Shown: positions 8,584-17,686 of the stretch, in pieces | How positions within the stretch are numbered: position 1 is the stretch's first letter | Layout of the letters: the number at the start of each line of letters is the position of its first letter | Origin: BRH-c54 sp965284565 | GTDB lineage: Bacteria > Bacteroidota > Bacteroidia > Flavobacteriales_E > Vicingaceae | Length of the DNA: 64,000 nt | Direction of reading: 5' to 3' | NCBI GenBank assembly: GCA_965284565.1 | Contig: OZ260100.1 | Location: forward strand, 62,001 to 126,000 | Position numbers and translations under genes: made by a program | The notes under the pieces: generated by a model | Seen by the model: the letters and a program-made list of their open reading frames with translations, nothing else | The model's database searches: none | What the model was told of the DNA's origin: nothing

Positions 8584-8889
8584 TCACACTTTTTTTAGCT
8601 TCTCTTTGTGCTTCTTTAATTGCCTCCTAAGTGCCTCAACAGCAGCGTCAGTAGCTTCCTCAAAAGACTTGCATTGTTTCTTTGCAAAAGCATCATTTCC
8701 GGGTATTAAAAGCTTAATTTCTGCAACTTTATTTTTAGCTTCAGGTGTATTTTCTAACTTTAATATCACTTCACTGTCAATAATCTTATCATAATACTGA
8801 CTTAATTTGTTTACTCTCTCTTGAATGAAGGCAATTAATTTTTTGTCTGCATCAAAATGTACTGATGTGATTTTTACATTTACTTTCAT
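8584..8889 (-). CDS. hpf: ribosome hibernation promoting factor (short HPF/RaiA family)
   Basis: This small ribosome-associated protein binds the decoding region of the 30S subunit in stationary phase and blocks translation. The 101-residue product starts MKVNVKITSVHFDADKKLIA and has the family beta-alpha-beta-beta-beta-alpha pattern with a basic C-terminus (ALRRQLKKHKEKLKKV). It lacks the long-HPF dimerisation domain. Unusually for this window, a perfect AGGAGG (8900-8895) sits 5 bases before the ATG. It follows the recombinase gene by 18 bases, and an intrinsic terminator follows it. Confidence 0.93.
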   Translation of the reverse strand: MKVNVKITSVHFDADKKLIAFIQERVNKLSQYYDKIIDSEVILKLENTPEAKNKVAEIKLLIPGNDAFAKKQCKSFEEATDAAVEALRRQLKKHKEKLKKV

Positions 8890-8894
8890 GTTTT

Positions 8895-8900
8895 CCTCCT
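8895..8900 (-). promoter_or_regulatory. strong Shine-Dalgarno of hpf
   Basis: AGGAGG on the minus strand lies five bases upstream of the hpf ATG. The other starts inspected in the ribosomal operon have only A/T-rich leaders. In Bacteroidota the anti-Shine-Dalgarno is normally hidden on the ribosome, so such a site is exceptional and may mark special translational control. Confidence 0.8.
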
Positions 8901-8907
8901 TTTTAAT

Positions 8908-9792
8908 TTATGCTCTCGGATGAGCTTGTTTGTATATTGTTTTTAATTTTTCTATTGTATTATGTGTATAAACTTGTGTTGCAGATAAACTCGCATGTCC
9001 TAAAATTTCTTTTATGGTATTTAGCTCTGCACCTCTGTTTAACATATGTGTAGCAAACGTATGTCTAATGACATGTGGACTTTTTTTATCAGCTGTTGTT
9101 ACAAGGCTAAGGTAGTTATTTACTATTCTGTACACAAGTTTTTCATATATTTTCTTGCCTCTTTCTGTTAAAAATACATAATTGGAATCGGCAGGAATTT
9201 CGTCTCTATATACAAGGTAACTTTGAAATAGTTTTATAAATTCACTTGTAATAGGAATAACTCTTTCTTTATTTCTTTTCCCCAACACTTTTATGGTTAA
9301 ATTATAGGTGTTAACATCACTTATTTTTAGATTTATTAATTCCGTTAAACGAATCCCTGTTAGATAAAACAATTCCATAATTAATTTATCTCTTTGTCCT
9401 TCAAATGTATCTTCAAATTCTATATTTGAAAATAGTTGGTTTATTTCATTTTCATTAACAAATACTGGAAGTCGTTTGGATGTTTTAGGAACCACTACTT
9501 TTAATAATGGATTAGTTGCTACCAATCCATTTTTCATCATGTATTTATAAAATGATTTTAATGATGAAATTTTTCGGTTAATGGTTGTTGATGTGTTTCC
9601 TTCTTCAATTAAAGCAACTATCCATGAGCGAATGATTGATGTGTTTATTTCACTCCATTCGTTTACAGCAAATGCTAGATGTGCATATTGAACAAACTGC
9701 TCTAAATCATTTTTATAAGCAACAACAGTATGGTGGGAATATCGTTTTTGATGCTGAATGTAATCACAAAATTGCTGTGCCTGATTTATCAT
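8908..9792 (-). CDS. tyrosine recombinase, XerC/XerD type
   Basis: This is a site-specific DNA recombinase, most likely for chromosome dimer resolution at dif. The 294-residue product has an N-terminal SAM-like core-binding domain (about residues 1-100) and a catalytic domain. The catalytic residues are visible: R in LTGIRLTEL, K in VLGKRNKERV, HxxR in HVIRHTFATH, H in LGHASLSATQVYTH and its Tyr. The length matches XerC/XerD. The extra helix typical of integron integrases between the Arg/Lys region and the HxxR motif is absent. It is upstream of hpf, a frequent Bacteroidota arrangement. Confidence 0.93.
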   Translation of the reverse strand: MINQAQQFCDYIQHQKRYSHHTVVAYKNDLEQFVQYAHLAFAVNEWSEINTSIIRSWIVALIEEGNTSTTINRKISSLKSFYKYMMKNGLVATNPLLKVVVPKTSKRLPVFVNENEINQLFSNIEFEDTFEGQRDKLIMELFYLTGIRLTELINLKISDVNTYNLTIKVLGKRNKERVIPITSEFIKLFQSYLVYRDEIPADSNYVFLTERGKKIYEKLVYRIVNNYLSLVTTADKKSPHVIRHTFATHMLNRGAELNTIKEILGHASLSATQVYTHNTIEKLKTIYKQAHPRA

Positions 9793-9871
9793 AATTGTAA
9801 AACTGCTTTAGAACTTATTGAACGAGTTTAATTCTAAAATGTTATCTAAAACAGACTAAAATTAATGATTT

Positions 9872-10609
9872 TTAACTGCCCCATATCTCCCAAGCTTTTT
9901 CAGCTTGTAGTTGGAGCATTTGTTCTCCATTAATGGTTAATGCTCCTCTTTCTTTTCCTTCTTTTAAAAAAGCAGTTTCAGCAGGATTATAAACCAAATC
10001 GTATAATAAATGATTGGGTGTTATGGCATCGTAATTAATAGCAGGTTTTTCATCAATATTTGGGAAAGTTCCTAGCGGAGTAGTATTTACTATTAGTAAA
10101 AAAGATTGCATTAGGTTTTCATTCAAATCATCATAACTTAACTGATTGTCTGCAGTAGGATTTCTGGAAACAAAGGCGGTAATAATTCCTAACTCATTCA
10201 AAACATAGGCTACTGCTTTTGAAGCTCCGCCTGTTCCTAAAATTAATGCTCGTTGATGTTGGTTTTCTAAGAATGGTTTTAATGATTGCTTGAAACCATA
10301 ATAGTCGGTATTATATCCTTTCTTTTTCCCTGTTGCTTTATCTATATATATGGTATTAACTGCTCCTATTTTTTGAGCTTGTTCATCTACTTCATCTAAA
10401 TAAGGTATAATTTGTTCTTTATAAGGAATAGTTACGTTTAATCCAAAAAGGTTGGGTTGTGCTGAAAAAATTTCTTCTACTTGACTAATATCACCTATCT
10501 CAAAATTTTCATATACTGCACTAATATTTTCTCTTTTGAACTTCTCTTCAAAATATTTTTTAGAAAATGAATGTGAAAGCATTTTTCCTATTAGTCCGTA
10601 TTGTTTCAT
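9872..10609 (-). CDS. aroE: shikimate 5-dehydrogenase
   Basis: AroE reduces 3-dehydroshikimate to shikimate with NADPH in chorismate synthesis. The 245-residue product has the substrate-binding SHSFSKKYF motif near residue 12, the catalytic lysine in NVTIPYKEQI, the GAVNTIY block, GYNTDYYGF with the second catalytic residue, and the nucleotide-binding loop LGTGGASKAVAYVL. It is slightly shorter than E. coli AroE but complete. It stands alone between the recombinase gene and the OmpA-family gene, all on the minus strand. Confidence 0.96.
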   Translation of the reverse strand: MKQYGLIGKMLSHSFSKKYFEEKFKRENISAVYENFEIGDISQVEEIFSAQPNLFGLNVTIPYKEQIIPYLDEVDEQAQKIGAVNTIYIDKATGKKKGYNTDYYGFKQSLKPFLENQHQRALILGTGGASKAVAYVLNELGIITAFVSRNPTADNQLSYDDLNENLMQSFLLIVNTTPLGTFPNIDEKPAINYDAITPNHLLYDLVYNPAETAFLKEGKERGALTINGEQMLQLQAEKAWEIWGS

Positions 10610-10781
10610 TAAAAGTTAGAAGTTAGTTTATGAGGTTAAAAGTTTATAAGTTTATAGACAAAATACTCTTTATTAAAAATAGATACTTCACGTCATTTTA
10701 CATGAAAACAAGTTTTCTGTAAAATTTAGTTCAGCATGACAATAATTCACACATTTACACATCTAAAAATTTACTCATTTA

Positions 10782-12785
10782 TTATTTCTCTACAATAACA
10801 AATTCTGTTCGTCTGTTTCTAGCTCTGCCTTCTTCTGTATCGTTAGATGCAATTGGTTGGGTTGATCCAAATCCTTTTGAAGTAAGTCTAGAAGCATCTA
10901 TATCTTCCAATAGCAAATAGTTATAAACCGCTTTGGCTCTTTGTTCAGATAATTCCATATTACTTTGCATATCACCAACATTATCGGTATGTCCGTGAAT
11001 AGCAATTTTAACCGTTGGATTGGTTTTTAAAAAATCTATAAATTCATTTAATACGGTAATAATTCTTGGTGTAATTTGAAAAGAGTTTGTTTCAAAGTAA
11101 ATATCATTAATAGTATAAGCCTCTCCTACTTCAATAGGTTTTATTTCTACTTTTTTAGTTTGTATTGGTTTTCCTACTACAACTTCATTAGAAGAAATTA
11201 ACTGCGAAGAAAATGCATAACCTTCTTTTTTGGCAGTAAGCATAATATCTTCATCTTTATCTACCCTAACTACGCCAACATACGAACCTGTTTGCTTATC
11301 AATTACTGCTTCAACTTCTTGATTGGTTTTAGTGTTTTTTAGCATTACTTTAGCTCCTTCTGGAACTTTTCCGGTATTATCTAAAATTTCACCATTCACA
11401 AAAATAATTTCTTCAGGACGAGCTTCTTCATACAGTTCAAAAGAAAAAATATCTAATTGTTTATTATCGCTCATAGAACTGTAATAAGCATAATCTCCAT
11501 CTTTACTTACAACAAATCCATGTTCATCTTTTTCTGTGTTAATAGGATAGCCAATATTAATTGGTTTACTAAACTGACCTGTAGTTTCATTCATTTTAGA
11601 ATAAAAAATATCATAACCACCAATACCAATATGCTCATTAGAAGAGAAATACAAAGTGTAACTATCTGAATGCATAAACGGTGATTTTTCATCTCCAGGC
11701 GTATTTATAGGATAGCCTAAGTTTATAGGGTCTCCCCAAGAACCATCAGGTTGACGTTCACATTTGTAAATATCCATATCACCACCAAAAGGATTTACCA
11801 CTCTGGTAAAGTACAATGTTTTATTATCGGATGAAATGGATGGTTGTGCCTCCCAAGTTGTTGGTGTATTAATGTGACTTCCAATAGATTCTAATTTTGA
11901 CCATTCTCCATCTTTATATTCTGTAAAATAGATATCTGCATTATCAAACATTTGCCCTAAACCTGCCCTATCTTCTCCTCTGTAAGGAATTACCTCAACC
12001 AAAGTAATAAAAAGTAACTTATTATCTACAGAAACACTAACGCCACCTTGATACTGACCTAAATTAAATGGTGATGGCATGGGCATTCCGCTAGTGAATT
12101 TATTTACGCCCATTTTTCTACTTTGTACAAACACTTCTTTACTTCCTCCATCAAAAGAATTTTTATCTTCATGTGGCATATTTCGGGTATAAAATAAGTA
12201 CCGATTATCTGGTGACAACATAGGTAAATATTCATTGTTTTTACTAGAAGGTCCTTCTAACTTAACTGGAGCAAAAGGAACGGTATCTTTAATTAATTTG
12301 AAATAAGTTGCTATATCTTCCAACCTCTCGTGAGCATAACGTTCGTCTTTTTTATACGCATTTGGTGAAGCCATTATTTTTTGGAAATAAGGTTTAGCTT
12401 CTGCATATTTTCGTTGACCAAAATAATAATTTCCCAACTCCATAGCATGGAAAAAGTTTCGATATTCTGGACAAATTTCGACAATCTTATTCCAGTAATT
12501 TATTTTAATTTTAGTGTATTGTTGAATTCCGCCTGCACTACCACTATTATAAGCTCGCTCAACACTTTTATCAGCAAGGTTTGCCAACTCATCATAAGCT
12601 TCTAAATAATTGGGGTCAATTTTAACAGCTTCTATTAGTAAGGTTTTTTTATCATTAAATGAAGCTGTTCTGGCATTTTCAAAATATTTTACCGCTTTTT
12701 TCTTCGGTTCAGGACAATTTTCTTCCTGAGCATATACACCCGAAAAACATAAAATTGTAATTGCTAAAAATATATAGTTACTCAC
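10782..12785 (-). CDS. PorE-like TPR/PD40/OmpA outer-membrane-associated protein
   Basis: This is a 667-residue exported protein with a signal peptide ending near VYAQEE. Domains in order are TPR-like helices (about 25-160), WD40-like PD40 beta-propeller repeats (about 190-450, for example NRYLFYTRNMPHEDKNSFDG and KTLYFTRVVNPFGGD), a carboxypeptidase-regulatory-like beta domain (about 460-545), and a C-terminal OmpA peptidoglycan-binding domain (GHTDNVGD, then GRARNRRTEF). This is the domain order of the type IX secretion component PorE and of related gliding proteins. The start codon is GTG, as no ATG fits the signal peptide. The exact role is inferred from architecture only. Confidence 0.85.
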   Translation of the reverse strand: MSNYIFLAITILCFSGVYAQEENCPEPKKKAVKYFENARTASFNDKKTLLIEAVKIDPNYLEAYDELANLADKSVERAYNSGSAGGIQQYTKIKINYWNKIVEICPEYRNFFHAMELGNYYFGQRKYAEAKPYFQKIMASPNAYKKDERYAHERLEDIATYFKLIKDTVPFAPVKLEGPSSKNNEYLPMLSPDNRYLFYTRNMPHEDKNSFDGGSKEVFVQSRKMGVNKFTSGMPMPSPFNLGQYQGGVSVSVDNKLLFITLVEVIPYRGEDRAGLGQMFDNADIYFTEYKDGEWSKLESIGSHINTPTTWEAQPSISSDNKTLYFTRVVNPFGGDMDIYKCERQPDGSWGDPINLGYPINTPGDEKSPFMHSDSYTLYFSSNEHIGIGGYDIFYSKMNETTGQFSKPINIGYPINTEKDEHGFVVSKDGDYAYYSSMSDNKQLDIFSFELYEEARPEEIIFVNGEILDNTGKVPEGAKVMLKNTKTNQEVEAVIDKQTGSYVGVVRVDKDEDIMLTAKKEGYAFSSQLISSNEVVVGKPIQTKKVEIKPIEVGEAYTINDIYFETNSFQITPRIITVLNEFIDFLKTNPTVKIAIHGHTDNVGDMQSNMELSEQRAKAVYNYLLLEDIDASRLTSKGFGSTQPIASNDTEEGRARNRRTEFVIVEK

Positions 12786-12811
12786 TTTTTCTTATTTAAA
12801 AAACTAATAGA

Positions 12812-12844
12812 AAACCTGACAAACTGCTAAAGCCTGTCAGGTTT
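12812..12844 (-). terminator. terminator hairpin after AsmA-like gene
   Basis: AAACCTGACA and TGTCAGGTTT form a perfect 10-bp stem with a 13-base loop, 33 bases after the stop of the AsmA-like gene on the minus strand. A T-rich tract follows on that strand. I recall similar AAACCTGACA/TGTCAGGTTT stems in many Flavobacteriia intergenic regions. Confidence 0.65.
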
Positions 12845-12876
12845 AATTTATTTCAATAATTAAACCAATATGGTAA

Positions 12877-15693
12877 TTATTTCTCTTCTACCTTTTGCAT
12901 GATATCATCAGCTTCTTGTTTTGCTTTAGAAACTAATGCATCTGCTCTTTTATTGCCTTCATTTTCTATTCCCACTGCTTTTTTATCAGCTTCATCATTA
13001 ATTTTTTGTGCAGCTTTTTCTGCGGCAATTTTTTTAAGCGGATTTCCTCCTGCTTGCTTAATTAAATCTTTAGCTTGTTTATCAGCTTCAGCTCTTACTT
13101 TATCAGCAGCAGCTTTTGCCTCATCTCTAATTTTTTGAGCGTTCTTCTCTGCTTCAGCAATTAATTTATCAGCTTGTTCTCTAGCTTTTTTCTTAGCCTC
13201 TTCTTTAGCTTTATCTACCTCTTCGGTAATTTTTTCTTTTACTTGTTCTTTAATTTCATCTTTTATGTTTCCTACCGCATCTTTTAAACTAACACTCACT
13301 TTAGGGTCATCAAAAGTACCTTTAATTAATACATCTACACTAACCGTTTCAGCAGATTTTAATGTCATTCCTAGTCCGGCAGCCTGACTGTTTAACTTAT
13401 TTAAAGCATCACCAGCTCCTAATTCTTTAGTTGGTGTTTTTAAAGTCATTTTATAATCTATGGTTTGGTCGAATCCATTAGAACCTGACATTGTCCCTGT
13501 AGTTTTTCCCAATTTAACATCAAACGGTTCAATAGTTACTCTACCATTTTTAAAAGCATATTTAATGTTAGCATCATTAACTTCTAATACTCTTAAACTT
13601 TCATTTTTAAGTGCATCTGCTAATTGATTCATTGCTTTTACATCTTCCACTTTTATGTTTTTGGTCAACATATCACCATTTCCTGTTAATGAATTCATAT
13701 CTGGCATCATTTCTTTATCCAAAACTCCTGAAACAATCATACTTGTATTAAATCTACCTTTAGCATTTTTAGCGTAAGGAGCCATTGTTTCAATCGTATT
13801 AAATGTACTTACTACTGTTGCTACATCAAAATCTTGTATTGCCATATCGAAATTAAATCCAGGCGCAGCAGGGTTGGTAGTTTCATAAAATCCACTCATC
13901 ATCATTTTTCCTCCCAATAAATTCATTCCAACATCTTTCATGCTTACTTTTTGGTCTTTTACTGTTATCAATCCTTTCATATCAGTAATTTCCATGTTAT
14001 CGTAAATTACTTTGTTTAAGGTGGATGTTAGGCTAAAATCAATATTTTTTGGAACTTCAACAACCGACAACGGTTCTTCAGCTGCTTCTGTACCTTCTGC
14101 TGTAGCTACTTCTTCCTCTGTCATAAATTCATTTAAGTCCATCAAAGTAGAATTAAACATGAAATTCCCTGTTAACACATTAGTACTATCATCTAACACA
14201 TAAGCAATAAAGTTCTCAATTTTTCCATTAGCATGCATATCCGATTTTCCTATTTGAGCATCAAAATTAGCTAACTCAACAAATTGTGGCGAGAAGTTTA
14301 ATGTCATACGTTGTAACAGTACATCATAAGGAAGCGAATCGCTTTTGTAAAGCATATCTAAAATTCCAAAACTACCTTTAGCTTCAAACTCTTCGTATCT
14401 TTCATTATCTATAGAAGACATTTTTCCTTTTAAAGTTACATCTGCATTTATTTTCCCATTCATTTCATCTCCAGCTTCCATTGGCATAACATCTTTAACA
14501 GAAGCCAAATCTAACTTAGCCATTAAATTGGCATCAATGTTAGGATCGGAAATAGGTGTGCTTAATTTCATCTTCATTTCTACAGGATTTCCTGCCATTT
14601 CCATGTAAAAACGTTTTAGATTAATAAGTGTATTATCTTCACTTCCACCAGGATTAGAAATAGCCAAATCAACATGGATATTATTCACTGCTTTAGGTAA
14701 ATCTGGATATTTAAACATGGCTTTTTCTACCAATAAATCTAATCCAAAAGCAGGTAAAGCAGTTTCTGTCATTTTTCCTTTAGCAAATCCATTCAAAGCT
14801 AATTTACCTTCTGTTTTTACGGATGCAAAATCTGTCATAAATACTGCAGGAACCAATGATAAAATATTTTTGAAATCGGTTTTCTGAGCATTGAAAGTAA
14901 TGTCCATATCAATATCGCCATTATCTTCAAAAATAGCTACCCAACCATCAAACCCTAAAAATAATTCATTTAATCTGAATTGATTATCAGTAAACGTATA
15001 TTTATTATTAGCCAAATCTGCTTTAATAATGGCATCAGCTTCAACATTCGCTTTTTTGAAATACGCTACATTGTCCATTGTGAGGTTTAACTCATCTATT
15101 ACTGTTTTAGTAACTAAATCGGTAACATCTTGTGTCATATCTCCCGAAAGGTTGAAGTTTAACCCAATAATGGAAGTGGTTAAATTCATGGTAGCGTCTT
15201 CGTAATTTATTTTAGCATTCTTAATGGTTAAATCTTGTAAATTCAGTTTAAAAGGACTTGCTTCTTCCTCTGCTACTTCTTCTTCAACTTGTTCAGTTGC
15301 TTTAGCAATATCCCAATTAGCCGAAGTGTCAGCCATTACAATTGCATTTATTGTGGGTTCATCAATGTAAATGGATTTTATTTTAATTTCATCACCACTA
15401 ATCACACTCATTAAATCTACTTTTAAGGATAGATTTTTAATGTTTGCCAACTGTGTTCCTTCAAATTTATCTACTCCATCAACAGTAACATTATCAATAG
15501 AAAAATTAAAATTGGGAAAGGTACTGATTAAGCCTAAATCAAACTCGCCAAAATCTACTTTTGCATTAAGATTAGCATTGGCCTGTTCTTTAACTATATC
15601 TATTATTTTACCTTTAAACATAAAAGGTAAAGCTATAATTAAAATGATTAGAGCAAGTAAGGTTATTCCTGTGATTTTGAGTGCTTTTTTCAT
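12877..15693 (-). CDS. AsmA family protein
   Basis: This is a 938-residue AsmA/TamB-related protein, anchored by one N-terminal membrane span (about residues 5-27) with the rest in the periplasm. Proteins of this type form long beta-sheet grooves thought to carry phospholipids to the outer membrane. The AsmA-type N-terminus (INVTVDG-like repeats, LANIKNLSLKVDLMSVISGD) and the C-terminal AsmA_2 region (GTFNTSMIVSG-like and IKGTFDDPKVSVSL) are recognisable. The last 130 residues are a highly charged Ala/Lys/Glu coiled coil. It is a single gene, and a terminator hairpin follows it. Confidence 0.88.
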   Translation of the reverse strand: MKKALKITGITLLALIILIIALPFMFKGKIIDIVKEQANANLNAKVDFGEFDLGLISTFPNFNFSIDNVTVDGVDKFEGTQLANIKNLSLKVDLMSVISGDEIKIKSIYIDEPTINAIVMADTSANWDIAKATEQVEEEVAEEEASPFKLNLQDLTIKNAKINYEDATMNLTTSIIGLNFNLSGDMTQDVTDLVTKTVIDELNLTMDNVAYFKKANVEADAIIKADLANNKYTFTDNQFRLNELFLGFDGWVAIFEDNGDIDMDITFNAQKTDFKNILSLVPAVFMTDFASVKTEGKLALNGFAKGKMTETALPAFGLDLLVEKAMFKYPDLPKAVNNIHVDLAISNPGGSEDNTLINLKRFYMEMAGNPVEMKMKLSTPISDPNIDANLMAKLDLASVKDVMPMEAGDEMNGKINADVTLKGKMSSIDNERYEEFEAKGSFGILDMLYKSDSLPYDVLLQRMTLNFSPQFVELANFDAQIGKSDMHANGKIENFIAYVLDDSTNVLTGNFMFNSTLMDLNEFMTEEEVATAEGTEAAEEPLSVVEVPKNIDFSLTSTLNKVIYDNMEITDMKGLITVKDQKVSMKDVGMNLLGGKMMMSGFYETTNPAAPGFNFDMAIQDFDVATVVSTFNTIETMAPYAKNAKGRFNTSMIVSGVLDKEMMPDMNSLTGNGDMLTKNIKVEDVKAMNQLADALKNESLRVLEVNDANIKYAFKNGRVTIEPFDVKLGKTTGTMSGSNGFDQTIDYKMTLKTPTKELGAGDALNKLNSQAAGLGMTLKSAETVSVDVLIKGTFDDPKVSVSLKDAVGNIKDEIKEQVKEKITEEVDKAKEEAKKKAREQADKLIAEAEKNAQKIRDEAKAAADKVRAEADKQAKDLIKQAGGNPLKKIAAEKAAQKINDEADKKAVGIENEGNKRADALVSKAKQEADDIMQKVEEK

Positions 15694-16056
15694 AATAAAT
15701 TGAATTATTTGATGTGTATTATTTTGTTAAATAATGAATTGCTAAATTAATTAAAGTTTTGTCATAATAAAACAACACATCAAAAGAGTTTTTATAGCCG
15801 ACAAAAAACCACATAGAAACATAGACTTCTATAACAGGAAAAGAATAATATAGCTAAACAAAGCGTTTCCATTTTATGGAAACAAGCTCTATGAAACTCT
15901 TGTTAAACTAAATTTATGTGATGTTAAAAACTATGTAACTATGTGGTTAAAAACTCTTAGAAATTCATACTAAATTGTAATGCGTTAATAAAAATTTAAA
16001 ATTGATAGCTCAGAAATAAATAAAGATTTCTAATTTCGTAAAAAAATAAATTTACA
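15694..16056. other. divergent intergenic region with repeat-like inverted element
   Basis: This 363-base gap lies between the divergently transcribed AsmA-like gene and the 129-residue gene and holds no coding sequence. It contains an inverted-repeat element (15807-15948, listed separately) and a small perfect palindrome GTTTCCAT/ATGGAAAC near 15861-15880. Promoters for both genes should lie here. A TAATTTCG sequence about 25 bases before the 16057 start resembles a degenerate -7 box, but I cannot assign it firmly. Confidence 0.6.
15807..15948. repeat. inverted-repeat (MITE-like or REP-like) element
   Basis: The 18-base ends AACCACATAGAAACATAG and CTATGTAACTATGTGGTT are inverted copies with two mismatches, enclosing about 106 AT-rich bases with a further internal palindrome. 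No transposase is encoded. I recall comparable ACCACATAG...CTATGTGGT pairs as dispersed repeats in Flavobacteriia, which would make this a small non-autonomous repeat. Confidence 0.55.
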
Positions 16057-16446
16057 ATGGAAAATATAGAAGCAAATAAATTAATAGAGAAAATTCAGAA
16101 AGACATTAATAAATCAGGAATTGACGCAAAAAAAACAGTTGAAGCCTTAACTCAACTTAGAACTTATGCTCTTGAAGAACAAGACCCTACTGCTACAAAA
16201 GTATTACGTATGGCTTACGAACACATACAAGAACATGGAACTTTTAATATTCCTATTCCTGCTGATGAATTGGTTGCGGAAGGAGACGGAGAAGATAGTG
16301 AACCAGAATTAATTGAAAACTCTATTGAAACGGATGAAGAAAGAACTGAAAGTTTAGCTTACATGCTTTCTTTAATGTTAGACAGAAACAACCCAAATAA
16401 CAAACAAGAATTGTTTGAGTACAGAGATGCACTAAAAAATTATTAA
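16057..16446 (+). CDS. conserved hypothetical protein, acidic, 129 residues
   Basis: This is a small soluble acidic protein without a signal peptide or membrane span (MENIEANKLIEKIQKDINKS). It is mostly helical, with an acidic middle (AEGDGEDSEPELIENSIETDEE at about 73-94, split here for length) and a C-terminal segment LAYMLSLMLDRNNPNNKQEL. I do not recognise a family. Its last 94 bases, including the stop, are duplicated at 23262-23355 on the far side of the metal-efflux genes, so its 3' end marks the left border of an apparent insertion. A bidirectional terminator follows. Confidence 0.8.
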   Translation: MENIEANKLIEKIQKDINKSGIDAKKTVEALTQLRTYALEEQDPTATKVLRMAYEHIQEHGTFNIPIPADELVAEGDGEDSEPELIENSIETDEERTESLAYMLSLMLDRNNPNNKQELFEYRDALKNY

Positions 16447-16447
16447 T
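16354..16447 (+). repeat. left copy of 94-bp direct repeat flanking the efflux island
   Basis: These are the last 94 bases of the 129-residue gene. They match 23262-23355 without gaps at 89 of 94 positions by direct comparison. The two copies lie 6,908 bases apart and enclose the terminator, the efflux genes and the His-rich genes. Confidence 0.95.
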
Positions 16448-16464
16448 ATAAACCACACATACTT

Positions 16465-16500
16465 ACAAAAAAAAAGCAGCTGATTGGCTGCTTTTTTTTT
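16465..16500. terminator. bidirectional intrinsic terminator
   Basis: AAAGCAGC and GCTGCTTT form a perfect stem around TGATTG, flanked by an A-run on the left and a run of more than eight T residues on the right. It can end transcription of the 129-residue gene from the left and of the efflux operon, whose last stop is at 16505, from the right. Confidence 0.9.
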
Positions 16501-16504
16501 GAAT

Positions 16505-17686
16505 TCATAACTGATATTTATATAATTCTGCTACTATTTTGTTGTATTCCATTTCTGTTTTTAAATAATTCTTCAATGCCTCATAATAGTAGGTCATTTC
16601 CATAAAATACTCTATAGTGGAAATTTGTCCCAATGATAGAGACTTATCTAAAAGTTCAACATTATTCAAGGATGAGAATAAAGTTTGGTATTCATCCAAT
16701 GTAATTTTTAAATTCGTCATTCGTTCATATTTCTGCTTAATATCAAAATAATGCTCGTTGATATGGTCTTGCAAGTTGGCTTCATTCAAATTTAATTCTG
16801 CTTGTTTAGCTTTTACGGTGTTCTTATTTTCCCAAAGCGGTATTGTTAATCCCAAATGCACACCATTAAAACGCTGACCTAAAATAGCTTGATAATGATA
16901 TCCCGTTTCAATTTTTGGTAACGTAAGAGATTTTGATAAAGAAACTTCATTCTGACCTATCACTTTTTCTTGTTCCAAATATTTCCTTACTGGGTCTTTA
17001 GCTTCTATCTCATTCTCCAAAATTTCAAAATTAGGAAGGAGCGGAAAGGATGAATAAGTTGTATCTGAAAACTGGATGGGTGTTCCTCCATTAAGTTCTG
17101 ATAGTTTTTGATTTAGCTGATTCATGACTGATTTATTTTCCTGGAATGCTGCATTAATTTCAATGAGTTGCAGTTTGGCTTTATTCACATCCATTATGTT
17201 GCCTTGACCCTTCTCTAAACTTTTCTGAAAGGCAGCCAACCACTTTTCTGTGTTTTGCTTTCGAATGGTTAATTCCGCATTTAATTTATTTCTGTATATC
17301 AGTTCAATACAAATTCGTTTCGCTTCCAATAAAATTTCTTGTCTATTTGCATTTAACTGAAATTCGGCTTGTTTTATTTGTTCATTAGACAACTGTTTCT
17401 TTTTTACATATACAGTCGGAAAATCAAAAGATTGTGTAACTGCAAAATCTGTTTGATTTCCTGCATTTTCAGGAGTCCCTATCAAATAATCATAATCCAC
17501 TTTGGGATTATACGGGTTTAATCCGGTTTGATATTCTAGGTTTTTTGCTTCCCAATATTGAGTATTCGCAATGATAGTTTTATTATTCTTTGAAATATTT
17601 AGCAATACCGAATCCATGGTTATCTGACCATTTACTTTCATTGCTAAAACCTGCAATGGCAGCAATATATAAATTATTTTTTTCAT
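16505..17686 (-). CDS. TolC/CusC-like outer membrane efflux protein
   Basis: This is the outer-membrane channel of a tripartite heavy-metal efflux pump, 393 residues with a signal peptide ending near LAMKVNGQ. It has two repeats of the OEP fold, with long amphipathic helices (residues about 50-200 and 250-390) and the typical NAELTIRKQNTEKWLAAF and LNLNEANLQDHINEHYFDIK segments. Its ATG overlaps the stop of the preceding RND permease by four bases (ATGA), so it is the last gene of the efflux operon. A bidirectional terminator follows directly. Confidence 0.9.
   Translation of the reverse strand: MKKIIYILLPLQVLAMKVNGQITMDSVLLNISKNNKTIIANTQYWEAKNLEYQTGLNPYNPKVDYDYLIGTPENAGNQTDFAVTQSFDFPTVYVKKKQLSNEQIKQAEFQLNANRQEILLEAKRICIELIYRNKLNAELTIRKQNTEKWLAAFQKSLEKGQGNIMDVNKAKLQLIEINAAFQENKSVMNQLNQKLSELNGGTPIQFSDTTYSSFPLLPNFEILENEIEAKDPVRKYLEQEKVIGQNEVSLSKSLTLPKIETGYHYQAILGQRFNGVHLGLTIPLWENKNTVKAKQAELNLNEANLQDHINEHYFDIKQKYERMTNLKITLDEYQTLFSSLNNVELLDKSLSLGQISTIEYFMEMTYYYEALKNYLKTEMEYNKIVAELYKYQL

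Noticed and set aside
8908..9792. The tyrosine recombinase as the integrase of the cassette array
   Set aside because: It lies about 38 kb away, next to hpf as in relatives, and lacks the extra segment near the HxxR motif that marks IntI. It looks like XerC/XerD. A role of Xer in moving these cassettes cannot be excluded but is not supported here.
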